From: Actinoplanes sp040639655 | Lineage (GTDB): Bacteria; Actinomycetota; Actinomycetes; Mycobacteriales; Micromonosporaceae | Direction of reading: 5' to 3' | Length of the DNA: 64,000 bases | Assembly (NCBI RefSeq): GCF_040639655.1 | Contig: NZ_JBFAAI010000021.1 | Coordinates: 62,001-126,000, forward strand | In this document: in pieces, positions 46,815-55,270 of the stretch | Layout of the letters: every line of letters begins with the position of its first letter | Numbering within the stretch: the first letter of the stretch is position 1 | Notes under the pieces: generated by a model | Database searches by the model: none | Told to the model about the DNA's origin: nothing | Seen by the model: only the letters and a program-made list of their open reading frames with translations | Translations under genes and position numbers: made by a program

Positions 46815-46829
46815 ATAGCTATAAGCTAT
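46815..46829. promoter_or_regulatory. LysR operator between sdhC and its regulator
   Basis: ATAGCT, ATA, AGCTAT: 15-bp perfect palindrome overlapping the LysR -10 box. Confidence 0.65.
46822..46827 (+). promoter_or_regulatory. -10 box of a leaderless LysR promoter
   Basis: TAAGCT ends 6 bases before GTG 46834. Confidence 0.45.
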
Positions 46830-46833
46830 TAAG

Positions 46834-47736
46834 GTGCAGCTGCAACAACTCCGGTACTTCGTAGCGGTGGCAGAGACCCGACATTTCACCCAAGCAGCGG
46901 ACGAATTGGGCGTCTCGCAGCCAACGCTGAGTAAGCAGATTCACACCCTCGAGACTTCGCTCGGCGCGCCGCTGTTCGAGCGGATCCGAGGCGGCGTGAC
47001 CCTCACGGTAGCCGGGGAGACCCTGCTCCCGCTGGCGCAACGCATGATCGCGGACGCCGACGCGGCCCGGGACGCGGTCGCTGACATCATCGGCCTCCGG
47101 CGAGGGGACGTACGCCTCGGCGCCACCCCCAGTCTCTGCTCCTCGCTGGTGCCGGGAGTGCTCCGGGCGTACCGCGCCGAACATCCCGGCATCTCCCTGC
47201 ACGTCACCGAGGGCAGCTCGCAGGACATGATCGCCGACCTCCTCGCGCACTCGCTCGACATTGCCCTCATCGTGCAGCCCGAGCACGGCGTCGACCCCGC
47301 GCTGGAGACCACCGAACTGCTGCGGGAGAGTCTCGTCGTGGCCTCGGTCGCGACCGGCCCGTCGCCGACCGTGGCCCGCCAGCTCGACCTGGTGGAGCTG
47401 CGGCACACCCCGATGGTGATGTTCCGCGACGGCTACGACATCCGGGACGTCACCCTGCAGGCTTGTGAGCGGGCCGGATTCACCCCGAAGTTCGCCGTCG
47501 AGGGTGGCGAGATGGACGCCGTGCTCGCCTTCGTCGAGGCCGGCCTCGGGGTGGCGCTGGTGCCGAGCATGGTGCTGACCAACCGGCCGCTGCTGCGGGC
47601 CACACCGCTCGCGCCGCCCGGTATGCGGCGCACCATCGCCCTGGCCCACCGCCGGGGAGCGGTCATGTCACACGCCGCGACGGCGCTGCGTGAAGTCGTG
47701 ATCGAACACTGTGCGGCAACTGTCCACATCGGCTAG
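46834..47736 (+). CDS. LysR family regulator divergent from sdhCAB
   Basis: 300 residues. Winged helix QLRYFVAVAETRHFTQAADELGVSQPTLSKQIHTLETSLG, then a full-length co-inducer domain with GLGVALVPSMVL. Candidate regulator of succinate oxidation; the shared palindrome supports control of both genes. Confidence 0.9.
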   Translation: MQLQQLRYFVAVAETRHFTQAADELGVSQPTLSKQIHTLETSLGAPLFERIRGGVTLTVAGETLLPLAQRMIADADAARDAVADIIGLRRGDVRLGATPSLCSSLVPGVLRAYRAEHPGISLHVTEGSSQDMIADLLAHSLDIALIVQPEHGVDPALETTELLRESLVVASVATGPSPTVARQLDLVELRHTPMVMFRDGYDIRDVTLQACERAGFTPKFAVEGGEMDAVLAFVEAGLGVALVPSMVLTNRPLLRATPLAPPGMRRTIALAHRRGAVMSHAATALREVVIEHCAATVHIG

Positions 47737-47757
47737 TCAAGCGGATGGGCGCGCGTC

Positions 47758-47763
47758 TAGGCT
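47758..47763 (+). promoter_or_regulatory. -10 box of a leaderless methyltransferase promoter
   Basis: TAGGCT ends 6 bases before GTG 47770. Confidence 0.5.
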
Positions 47764-47769
47764 CCGGAT

Positions 47770-48525
47770 GTGTGGCATGGCGAGTACCGGGAGCCCCGGC
47801 TGGTCGAGGTCTACGACGCTGAACACCCGTGGGGCTGGGAGGACGACTTCTTCATGCGGGTCCTCGCTGACCGTACGACCTCACGTGTCCTGGACCTGGG
47901 TTGCGGCACCGGCCGCCTGGCGATCGCCATGGCCGGGGCCGGCCACGAGGTGACCGCCGTCGACCTGGCCACGCCCTGCCTGGACGCGGCCCGCCGCAAG
48001 CCCGGAGCGGACCGGGTCCGCTGGGTCGAGGGGTCCGTCGAGACTCTGCCACCCCGGGCGTTCGACGTCGCCTTCCTGGTGGGGCACGTCGCCGAGCTGC
48101 TGGTCACCGACGAGGAGTGGTCCGCCGCGCTGCGGGCGCTGCGCGACGCGCTGGTCACCGACGGCCGGTTGATCCTGGACAGCCGCGACCCGGTGGCCCG
48201 CCCGTGGCAGGACTGGAACCGGCCGGCCACCGAGCGGTCCATCGTGCTCGCCGACGGGTCCGCGGTGCTGGCGTGGACCGAGAGCGCACCGGCGGGCGAG
48301 CAGACCGTCTCCGTCGTCCATCACTATCTGTTCCCGGACGGCGCCGAGCTGACCAGTACGGCCGTGCACCGGTTCCGGGACGAGGAAGCCCTCCGTGACT
48401 CCCTGCGAACTGCGGGTTTCCGGGTGGAGGAACTCTACGGCGGGTGGAGCCGGGAACCCGCCGGCCTCAGTGAGGACGGCGAACTGATAGTGATCGCGGC
48501 CGCCGAACCACGGATGCTTGCATGA
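47770..48525 (+). CDS. SAM-dependent class I methyltransferase
   Basis: 251 residues. Motif I LDLGCGTGRLAIAMA, motif II/III EVTAVDLATP and VEGSVETLPPRAFD, and a C-terminal half typical of the small-molecule methyltransferases. Substrate unknown. No neighbours suggest a pathway. Confidence 0.87.
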   Translation: MWHGEYREPRLVEVYDAEHPWGWEDDFFMRVLADRTTSRVLDLGCGTGRLAIAMAGAGHEVTAVDLATPCLDAARRKPGADRVRWVEGSVETLPPRAFDVAFLVGHVAELLVTDEEWSAALRALRDALVTDGRLILDSRDPVARPWQDWNRPATERSIVLADGSAVLAWTESAPAGEQTVSVVHHYLFPDGAELTSTAVHRFRDEEALRDSLRTAGFRVEELYGGWSREPAGLSEDGELIVIAAAEPRMLA

Positions 48526-48620
48526 TGTGCCGCTTTACTTACTGAACCATTGCAGGACATGAATGCCGGACTACTATCCGGCTGGCATCGGTACCGACCT
48601 CAACGACGGGGCTAGGTGGC

Positions 48621-50333
48621 ATGTCCGACAACGAGTGGCCAAGGCAGTTGCCCGCGCCGGACCACGGCGAATGGAACGACCAGCCTCAGTCGCGTGGCCG
48701 TGTCCTGCTCGCCGCGGCCCTGGTCATCACGGTTCTCCTGGTCGCCGGTGGCGTCGCCTGGCGGCTGATGAGCAACGGGACCGGCGACCCGGCCGCCCAG
48801 CCCAGTGCGGCGCCCGTGCCGTCGTTGAGCCGGCCCAGCGTCACCCCCTGCCCCAAGGCCGAGCTGACGGTGGCCGTGGCCCCCGAGATCGAGCCGGTGA
48901 TCAGCGAGGCGGCCGCCACACTCAAGCCGGCCGGCCAGCGATGCTCCCCGATCGTGGTGCGGGCCGAAGAACCCGGTGTCACCGCCGGCGCCAAGGACCA
49001 GCCGGACGTCTGGGTGCCGTCGTCGAGCGTCTGGCTGCGGATCGCGGCCGACAAGAAGAACGTGTACCAGACCTCCGGCGCCACCCTCGCCTGGTCGCCG
49101 ATCGTGCTGGGGGCGCCGCAGGCGCTCACCGCCCAGTTCGCGACGGACGGCAAGACCTCCTGGACCGGCCTGATCAAGGCGGTGACCGAGGAGCGCGTCC
49201 CGGTCGTCACCATGACCGACCCGCTGCTCACCACGACGGGCCTGCTCAGCGTCCACGGCGTGCACGCGGCGACGGCACTGACCACGAAGGACCCGGGAAT
49301 CGCCCAGCTGCGCGCGCTCACCCTGCGCAGCCGGCTCACCGACGCGGACGCCGACCCGGCCGCCCTGTTCACCGAGATGTCCCGGCAGACCGACGCCGCC
49401 GACGCCTCCTTCTCGGTCGGCGTCTTCCCCCTGATCGAGCAGCAGGTCACCGCCTACCAGAAGGGCGGGTACCGGATCCCGCTGACCGCCTCGGTGCCGA
49501 TCGACGGGCAGGTCTCGGCCGACTACCCGTTCGCGGTCCGCAAAGGCGTCAAGACCCGGCTGGCCGAACAGCTGCGCGCCGCGATCAGCAAGCAGGCCCT
49601 GGCGGCGGCAGGGTTCCGTACCGAACCGGCCGCCGGTGGCGTCCGCCTGCCCGACTCGGGGAAGGCACTCCTCGCCACCGCCCGGCAGTGGGCCGGGTTC
49701 CAGACCGTGGCCTTCCAGGTGCTGCTGCTGATCGACAGTTCCGGCTCGATGAACGAGAAGGCCGGCACCGGTGCGGGCACCAAGGCGTCGCTGCTGCGGG
49801 AGTCCGGTGCCAGCGCCGCCGAACTGTTCAACCCGGAGACCACGATCGGTATGTGGTATTTCGGGGCCAGCGCCACTAGCAACACCGCGCACACCGAGGC
49901 GGTCCCGTTCGGGCCGATCACGGCGGCCGTCGACGGCAAGGCCCGGCGCGATGCGCTCGGCGAGGCGATCACCGCCTACCGTCCACAGGCGAACGCCGGC
50001 ACCCCGCTCTACCAGACCGTGCTCGACGGCATCGCGGACATGCGCGAACGGGTCCAGCCCGGCCGCCCGTCGGTGGTCGTGGTGCTCACCGACGGCACCG
50101 ACGGTGGCACCAAGTTCTCGATGACCAACCAGCAGTTCCTGCAACGGCTCAACGCGGGGCGGGACCCGGGCCGGCCGGTGCCGGTCATCGCCGTCGGTTA
50201 CGGCCCGGACGCCAACATGAAGGCGCTGCAGGACATGGCCAAGGCCACCGGCGGCCAGGCGATCGCCGCCCGCAATCCGGCCGACCTGGCCTCCGCGATG
50301 GCCAAGGCCTTCCTGGCGGCCCGAACCACCTAG
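48621..50333 (+). CDS. Membrane-anchored extracytoplasmic binding protein with a von Willebrand A domain
   Basis: 570 residues. One N-terminal helix (residues ~28-48), then an extracellular substrate-binding-protein-like region (PCPKAELTVAVAPEIEPVI, DVWVPSSSVWLR), then a VWA domain with the metal site DSSGS, a Thr in NAGTPLYQT, and Asp in VLTDGTDGG. Close in design to actinobacterial SBP-VWA fusions of unknown ligand. Its stop lies inside a 25-bp duplication. Confidence 0.85.
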   Translation: MSDNEWPRQLPAPDHGEWNDQPQSRGRVLLAAALVITVLLVAGGVAWRLMSNGTGDPAAQPSAAPVPSLSRPSVTPCPKAELTVAVAPEIEPVISEAAATLKPAGQRCSPIVVRAEEPGVTAGAKDQPDVWVPSSSVWLRIAADKKNVYQTSGATLAWSPIVLGAPQALTAQFATDGKTSWTGLIKAVTEERVPVVTMTDPLLTTTGLLSVHGVHAATALTTKDPGIAQLRALTLRSRLTDADADPAALFTEMSRQTDAADASFSVGVFPLIEQQVTAYQKGGYRIPLTASVPIDGQVSADYPFAVRKGVKTRLAEQLRAAISKQALAAAGFRTEPAAGGVRLPDSGKALLATARQWAGFQTVAFQVLLLIDSSGSMNEKAGTGAGTKASLLRESGASAAELFNPETTIGMWYFGASATSNTAHTEAVPFGPITAAVDGKARRDALGEAITAYRPQANAGTPLYQTVLDGIADMRERVQPGRPSVVVVLTDGTDGGTKFSMTNQQFLQRLNAGRDPGRPVPVIAVGYGPDANMKALQDMAKATGGQAIAARNPADLASAMAKAFLAARTT

Positions 50334-50359
50334 TTTCCTGGCGGCCCGAATCACCTGGT
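50310..50359 (+). repeat. 25-bp tandem duplication spanning the VWA gene stop
   Basis: TTCCTGGCGGCCCGAAC-CACCTAGT and a second copy with AAT/CTGGT changes, at 50310 and 50335. The first copy contains the stop TAG; the second starts just after it. Confidence 0.9.
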
Positions 50360-50368
50360 CATCCTCGC

Positions 50369-50399
50369 GGCCGGACCCTGACAACGGATCAGGCCGGCC
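50369..50399. terminator. Hairpin between VWA gene and the desaturase gene
   Basis: GGCCGG plus CCTG pair with CAGG plus CCGGCC around a short loop. It overlaps the end of the convergent desaturase gene, and could serve both. Confidence 0.6.
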
Positions 50400-51822
50400 C
50401 GATCGCGTCGGCCACGATCCGGGCGGACAGGGTCACCATCGGCAGTCCGCCGCCCGGATGCACCGACCCGCCGACCAGGAACAAACCGTCGACCGGGCCG
50501 CGGTTGCCGGGCCGCAGCAGGCCACCCGCGGTGCCGTAGATCGACCCGCCCGGTGCTCCGGTCGCCTCGGCCAGGTCGGCAGGCGTACGCGTCTCGGCGA
50601 ACTCCAGCCGGTCCCGGACATCAAGACCACGCCGGGCCAATACGTCCAGGACATGCCGGGCGTACGCGTCGGCCAGCCCTGGCCGCCGCCAGTCCACAGC
50701 GGACACCGCGGTGCCATGGCGTGCCGCGTTGACCAGCACGAACCACGCCTCGCGCCCGTCCGGCCGCACCGCCGGATCGGCGGCCCGGGTGACGAACACC
50801 GCCGGGTCGTCGACCGGCCTGACCCGGCGGCCCGGCCGCGGGAAGATCGCGTCGAACTCGGCGTCGTAGTGGCGCGGGAAGAAGACCGTGTGATGCGCCA
50901 GTTCCGGCGTCTCGCCGCGGACACCGAGCAGCAGCACGAACCCGCCCAGGCTGCGGTCGGCGAGCCCGGTCAGCCGGGCCGGGCTCGGCAGCAGATCCCG
51001 GTACAGGGTGACGGCGTCCACATTGGCCACCACCACGTCCGCCGGCACGAACCGGCCCGATGCCAGCCGGACCCCGCGCACGCCGGTGTCCGCCTCGATC
51101 GCCGTGACCTCGGAGCGCAGCTCCACCCGTACGCCCAGAAGATCGCACCGCGCGCGAAGCGCCGCGGCGAGGGTGCCCAGCCCGCCCGGCAGGTACCAGC
51201 CACCGTGGGCCAGCTCGGCGTAGGGGATCGCCGCGAGCGCGGCCGGAGCCCGTCGCGGATCGGTGCCGGTGTAGGTCGCGTAGCGGTCCAGCAGCATCCG
51301 CAACCGCGGATCCCGCAGATAGCGGCGGCCCAGCCCGCGCAGCGACCGGCCCGGCGCGATCGCCGCGAGATCACCGACCCGCCAGGACAGCCGGGCCAGC
51401 GACGCCGCCGACACCGGCCGCTGCAGCACCGATTCCCAGGACGCGTGCCAGATGCGCGCGGCCCGCCGCCAGAACCGGTCCCAGTCCGCCGCCGCGTCCG
51501 GGCCGAGCGCGGCAGCGATCCGGTCGAGGAACACCGCGTGATCCGGCGACGAGTCGAGCACCACACCGTCCGGGAAGACATGCCGCACCACCGGATCCAG
51601 CGGCTCCGGCCGCAGCCCCAGCTCCAGCTCGTCGAAGACCTGCGGCAGGGTGAGCAGGCTCGGGCCGGTGTCGAAGCGGTAGCCGTCCCGCTCGTACACC
51701 GCCAGCTTCCCGCCGACCTCCGCGGCGCGCTCGTGCACCGTCACCCGATGCCCGGCCGCGGCCAGCCGGACGGCGGCGGCCAGCCCGCCCACACCCGCCC
51801 CTATCACCACGATGTCACTCAC
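50389..51822 (-). CDS. Carotenoid desaturase (CrtI/CrtD family)
   Basis: 477 residues. FAD Rossmann motif VVIGAGVGGLAAAVRLAAAGH at the start, RFDTGPSLLTLP, and the C-terminal family motif VGGSVHPGGGLPMVTLSARIVA. Given the neighbours CruF and CruG, a C-3',4' desaturase (CrtD role) is more likely than a phytoene desaturase. Last gene of the operon, separated from cruG by a hairpin repeat. Confidence 0.88.
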   Translation of the reverse strand: MSDIVVIGAGVGGLAAAVRLAAAGHRVTVHERAAEVGGKLAVYERDGYRFDTGPSLLTLPQVFDELELGLRPEPLDPVVRHVFPDGVVLDSSPDHAVFLDRIAAALGPDAAADWDRFWRRAARIWHASWESVLQRPVSAASLARLSWRVGDLAAIAPGRSLRGLGRRYLRDPRLRMLLDRYATYTGTDPRRAPAALAAIPYAELAHGGWYLPGGLGTLAAALRARCDLLGVRVELRSEVTAIEADTGVRGVRLASGRFVPADVVVANVDAVTLYRDLLPSPARLTGLADRSLGGFVLLLGVRGETPELAHHTVFFPRHYDAEFDAIFPRPGRRVRPVDDPAVFVTRAADPAVRPDGREAWFVLVNAARHGTAVSAVDWRRPGLADAYARHVLDVLARRGLDVRDRLEFAETRTPADLAEATGAPGGSIYGTAGGLLRPGNRGPVDGLFLVGGSVHPGGGLPMVTLSARIVADAIGPA

Positions 51823-51884
51823 GACAAGATCAAAACCTTTCCTCCGGTACGGGCGGCAACCACCGTTCCCACCCAGCTGTATCG

Positions 51885-51930
51885 CACCGCTGTCTCAGAA
51901 CCGTTGAGACAGCGGTGTGGGCCAGCCGCG
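51885..51930 (+). repeat. Dispersed hairpin repeat, copy C (first hairpin only)
   Basis: CACCGCTGTCTCA, seven-base loop, TGAGACAGCGGTG: 13-bp perfect stem, followed by GGGCCAGCC, the opening of the second hairpin in copies A and B. Sits between cruG and the desaturase gene. Confidence 0.8.
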
Positions 51931-51933
51931 GGG

Positions 51934-53016
51934 TCAGAGGGCACGGCCGCGCCACGACAGGCGACCCTGGCGTTTCAGGTGGAACGAACGGGCCACCAGC
52001 CAGGCGAACAGGACGACCGAGACCGGGTGCGCGAACGCGTCCGGGAACATCCGGCCGCCGGTGGCCGCGGCACTGACCAGGCGACCGGTGACCCCGAGCA
52101 GGTACGCCACCGCGGCCACGGCCGGCCAGGCACCGACCAGGAACGGCACGGGTGCGGCGTACAGCAGAAGAAGCAGGACCACGACGGCGGCCGCGCCGGG
52201 CGCCGACCCGAACGACGCCCAGAGAGATTTGCCGTACCCGTCCGCCAGCTCTCGCCAGGACGAATACATGTGACAGGTGGCCAGCCGGGAACCGTCGGCC
52301 AGAGCGATCCGCCCGCCGGACCGTTTCACCGCGCGGGCCAGGCCGATGTCCTCCAGGACGTCGTCGCGGACCGCGGCGTGCCCACCGGCCCGCCGGTAGC
52401 CGGCCCGGTCCACCACCAGCCACTGGCCCCCGGCGGCAGCAAGCGACGGGCGCGGGGAGCGTTCCATGCCACGCATCGGCAGAAACGTCAGCCACGACCA
52501 CTGCAGCAGCGGTTGCACCAGACGCCCGGCGCCGACGATTCTCGGGTACGGGGAGAGCAGCGTCACCCCGCTCGACCGGAGAAGAGTCACCGCACCGGCC
52601 ACCGCGTCCGGCGCCAGCACCACGTCCGCGTCGACGAAGACCAGCACGTCGGCGTCCCCCGCGTCGTCGGCGAGCTGACGGCAGGCGTTCGGCTTACCCA
52701 GCCAGCCGTCGGGCAGCGACCCGCCGGTGAGCAGCCGCACCCGCGGGTCGCCGGCCGTCACCGCCCCCACCACGGCAGCGGTGCCGTCGGTGGACCCGTC
52801 GTCGAGGACATGGATACGCAGATCCGGGACACCACGCTGGGCCAGCAGCGACTCCAGGCACGGCGTGACCCGGCCGGCTTCGTCACGCAGCGGCAGCAGC
52901 ACCGCCACTCGCTCGGTCGTGGCGGCGTCCCGGCGGGGGCGGCGCAACAGCAGCGCGTTGACCACGGTGTGCGCCGTGAGCAGCAGCAACGGCAGCAGGA
53001 CGAGCCAGGCGGTCAC
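51934..53016 (-). CDS. cruG: Carotenoid 2-O-glycosyltransferase-like GT2 (CruG)
   Basis: 360 residues from GTG 53016, overlapping the cruF stop. GT2 motifs: AVLLPLRDEAGRVTPCLESLL, VLDDGSTDGT, VFVDADVVLAP, and a C-terminal hydrophobic region of three helices (VVVLLLLLYAAPVPFLVGAW). Adjacency to cruF is the known pairing for carotenoid glycosides such as sioxanthin-type pigments. It would glycosylate the hydroxyl made by CruF. Confidence 0.83.
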   Translation of the reverse strand: MTAWLVLLPLLLLTAHTVVNALLLRRPRRDAATTERVAVLLPLRDEAGRVTPCLESLLAQRGVPDLRIHVLDDGSTDGTAAVVGAVTAGDPRVRLLTGGSLPDGWLGKPNACRQLADDAGDADVLVFVDADVVLAPDAVAGAVTLLRSSGVTLLSPYPRIVGAGRLVQPLLQWSWLTFLPMRGMERSPRPSLAAAGGQWLVVDRAGYRRAGGHAAVRDDVLEDIGLARAVKRSGGRIALADGSRLATCHMYSSWRELADGYGKSLWASFGSAPGAAAVVVLLLLLYAAPVPFLVGAWPAVAAVAYLLGVTGRLVSAAATGGRMFPDAFAHPVSVVLFAWLVARSFHLKRQGRLSWRGRAL

Positions 53017-53798
53017 AGCCTGCTCTCTCCGGGCGCGGAGGCTGCCGCCCGGTGCTGCCGGGCGCGGAGCAGCAGCAGCGGCAGCACCGCCGCGCCCATC
53101 AGCAGCCCGCCCCACACCGCCGAACCCGGCAGGTCCAGGAAGACGGCATGGGCCAGCACCGACGAGAAGTACGTCCACAGCCAGAGCGCCAGCATCGGAG
53201 CGTCGGAGTCCGCCGGCGCCGACGCGGTACGCGCCGCCACCGCCGACAACGCCGTCATCAGCAGCACCGCGAAACCCAGCCAGCCCAGATAGTTGCCGAC
53301 CGGGACACCCGGCACCCCGGGCAGCGCCGGCAGCGGATCGTGCCAGCGCCAATACCCCTCCGCGACCATCTGCGGATCGAGGAACAGATCCCACGCGGCC
53401 AGACCGGCGGCAGCCACCCCGATCCGCGCCACCCGTCCCCGCGCCACCCGTAGCGCCGCCAGCCAGGCCGGCCACGCCATCCAGGTCCACGCCAGCGGGA
53501 TGATCAGCGGCACACCCAGCAGCTTCGGCCCCAGCTGACCCGAATAGTCGTAACTCCCGAACGGGAACCCGGTCGCCACCCCGACCGCCTCCACCGCGAA
53601 CCCGCCGAGCATCGCCGTACCCACCAGCGCGGCCGCGGCCCGCGGACCCCGGCACAGCAGCGCGTGCGACACCGACAGCACCACGCCGATCAGGACCGTC
53701 GCCATGGTCAGGCCGGCCCGTACCCCGCCCTCGGTCAGCGGATAACAGATCTGGGCCAGAACCAGCGCGCCCAGCAGAAACCAGGGAACCGTGCGCAA
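53013..53798 (-). CDS. cruF: Carotenoid 1',2'-hydratase (CruF, DUF422)
   Basis: 261 residues from TTG 53798; the start is uncertain. Seven to eight hydrophobic segments with the family pattern LAQICYPLTEGG, TGFPFGSYDYSGQLGP, PLIIPLAWTWMAWPAW, and WDLFLDPQMVAEGYWRW. Adds water to the psi end of a carotene. The gap after the GNAT gene is only five bases. Confidence 0.88.
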   Translation of the reverse strand: MRTVPWFLLGALVLAQICYPLTEGGVRAGLTMATVLIGVVLSVSHALLCRGPRAAAALVGTAMLGGFAVEAVGVATGFPFGSYDYSGQLGPKLLGVPLIIPLAWTWMAWPAWLAALRVARGRVARIGVAAAGLAAWDLFLDPQMVAEGYWRWHDPLPALPGVPGVPVGNYLGWLGFAVLLMTALSAVAARTASAPADSDAPMLALWLWTYFSSVLAHAVFLDLPGSAVWGGLLMGAAVLPLLLLRARQHRAAASAPGESRL

Positions 53799-53803
53799 CG
53801 GAG

Positions 53804-54382
53804 TCAGCCGCCGACCATTCCCGGAGCACCCTCGGCCGGCCGTTCCGCAAGCGGAAGCTCCCGGCCCAGAATCGCGAATGCCCGCTCGTCCCCTGGGAAC
53901 ATGAAATTCCGCAGCACATCGGTGAAACCGAAACGCCGATACAGCCGCCACGCCCGCGACTGGAGCTCGTCAGCCTCCGGAGTGGACAGCAGCACCCGCT
54001 TGCCGTCCGCCATCGCCAGCAGCGCCCGCAGCTGCCGCGCCCCCACCCCGTGACCCTGGGCCACCGGGCGTACGTGAAGTTCGACGACCTCGAAACAGCT
54101 GGTCAGCCAATAGCCGCGGGACGGCTCGTCCAGCGCCGACCGCACCTGGTCGTGCCACCACTGACCGGCCGCCGACGTGTAGCCGTACCCGAAACCGGCC
54201 AGCCGGCCCTCCGCGGTCAACGTCGCCACCGCCCGGAAACCCGGCCGCCGCACGTGCGAGCCGATGTAGCCGCGACGCGTCTGCAGCAACTCCTTGCGAT
54301 AGCCCATCGCCTCGCCGTAGACGGTCACCACGTCGTCGAGCCGGCGCAGCAGATCGTCCGGTTGCCACGCTACGAGCCTCAT
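53804..54382 (-). CDS. GNAT family acetyltransferase
   Basis: 192 residues, ATG 54382 overlapping the upstream stop (ATGA). Acetyl-CoA binding motif VRPVAQGHGVGARQLRALL, and a C-terminal YRRFGFTDVLRNFMFPGDERAFAILGR. Substrate unknown. Its position inside the carotenoid operon is conserved in appearance and may be a hitchhiking or pigment-tailoring gene. Confidence 0.85.
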   Translation of the reverse strand: MRLVAWQPDDLLRRLDDVVTVYGEAMGYRKELLQTRRGYIGSHVRRPGFRAVATLTAEGRLAGFGYGYTSAAGQWWHDQVRSALDEPSRGYWLTSCFEVVELHVRPVAQGHGVGARQLRALLAMADGKRVLLSTPEADELQSRAWRLYRRFGFTDVLRNFMFPGDERAFAILGRELPLAERPAEGAPGMVGG

Positions 54383-55083
54383 CGCTCCGTCTGCTCCTCG
54401 TCGGCCGGAACCTCGTCGGTGAGGTTCTCGTTCATCCAGCCCAGCACCGTGCGGTCCCCGGCGAGCTCACGCACCGCGAAACGGGCGAACAGCTCCTCCG
54501 CGTACCAGTTGTCGGCGGGTGTACGGGCGATCACCGCGCGATGCTCCGGCTGACGGTACGCGAACGCCGTCAGATCCGCCGTGCTCCGCCACACGCTGAC
54601 CGTCCCCTGCCAGCCGACCGGCGCCTCACCCACCCCGAACCGGGCCAGCAGACCCGGCGCCGCCGTCAACTCCCGCGCCACCGGCCCGATCGCCCGCCAG
54701 AAGCGCAGCGCCCGCGCCGGACGCAACCGGGCCCGGGTCAGCGCCACCACCGGGCCGTCCGTTTTGCGCCCGGTCGGCCGGAACGGGCTCCGGCCCGACC
54801 ACGAACCCCGGCTCACCAGCGGCTCCAGATCGATCCGGGCCTGCCGCTCGGCGATCGCGTCCCACACCGGGAACCGTACCGGCGCGTCGCTCACCGTGAT
54901 CGCGGCCCAGCGGGTCAGATCCGTGTCACCGGGACCGAAGGTGGAGCCGGTACCCGTACCCAGGAACTTGCCGAACCGGACCGCTGACAGATGCCGGCGG
55001 GCGAACGCCATGCGAAGCATGGCGGAACCGACAGCGCGGCGCGGAACCCGCCAGACATGCAGGCTGACCTGATCGTCGGACAT
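54379..55083 (-). CDS. Spheroidene monooxygenase-like protein (CrtA family)
   Basis: 234 residues. HVWRVPRRAVGSAMLRMAF, FGKFLGTGTGSTF, WAAITVSD, and FAYRQPEHRAVIARTPADNWYAEELFARFAV are family-type segments. CrtA enzymes introduce a keto group at C-2 of acyclic carotenoids. It is the first gene of the carotenoid operon here. Confidence 0.8.
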   Translation of the reverse strand: MSDDQVSLHVWRVPRRAVGSAMLRMAFARRHLSAVRFGKFLGTGTGSTFGPGDTDLTRWAAITVSDAPVRFPVWDAIAERQARIDLEPLVSRGSWSGRSPFRPTGRKTDGPVVALTRARLRPARALRFWRAIGPVARELTAAPGLLARFGVGEAPVGWQGTVSVWRSTADLTAFAYRQPEHRAVIARTPADNWYAEELFARFAVRELAGDRTVLGWMNENLTDEVPADEEQTER

Positions 55084-55113
55084 CGCGCCACGTTACCCGC
55101 CCGGCGGACCGCC

Positions 55114-55270
55114 GCGACCTCCGCCGGGGTTTCGCTGTGACGCGGACCGGTCCGGGGTCATTCTTACGCGACCTCCGCCGGGGTCCCGGCCGTGACGCGG
55201 ACCGGTTCGGCGTCGTTCCTACGCGACCTCCGCCGGGGTTCCGGAGGTGACGCGGACCAGTTCGGCATAC
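55114..55270. repeat. Three tandem 54/55-bp copies at the YbaK gene 3' end
   Basis: GCGACCTCCGCCGGGGT...GTGACGCGGACC recurs at 55114, 55168 and 55223. The third is the true gene end (stop at 55219-55221); the other two lie beyond it, each with the former stop region preserved. Confidence 0.9.

Noticed and set aside
50458..53292. 944-codon plus-strand frame across the carotenoid operon
   Set aside because: Composition is His/Gln/Pro/Arg-rich and no domain appears; the operon on the minus strand has clear motifs and coupled starts.
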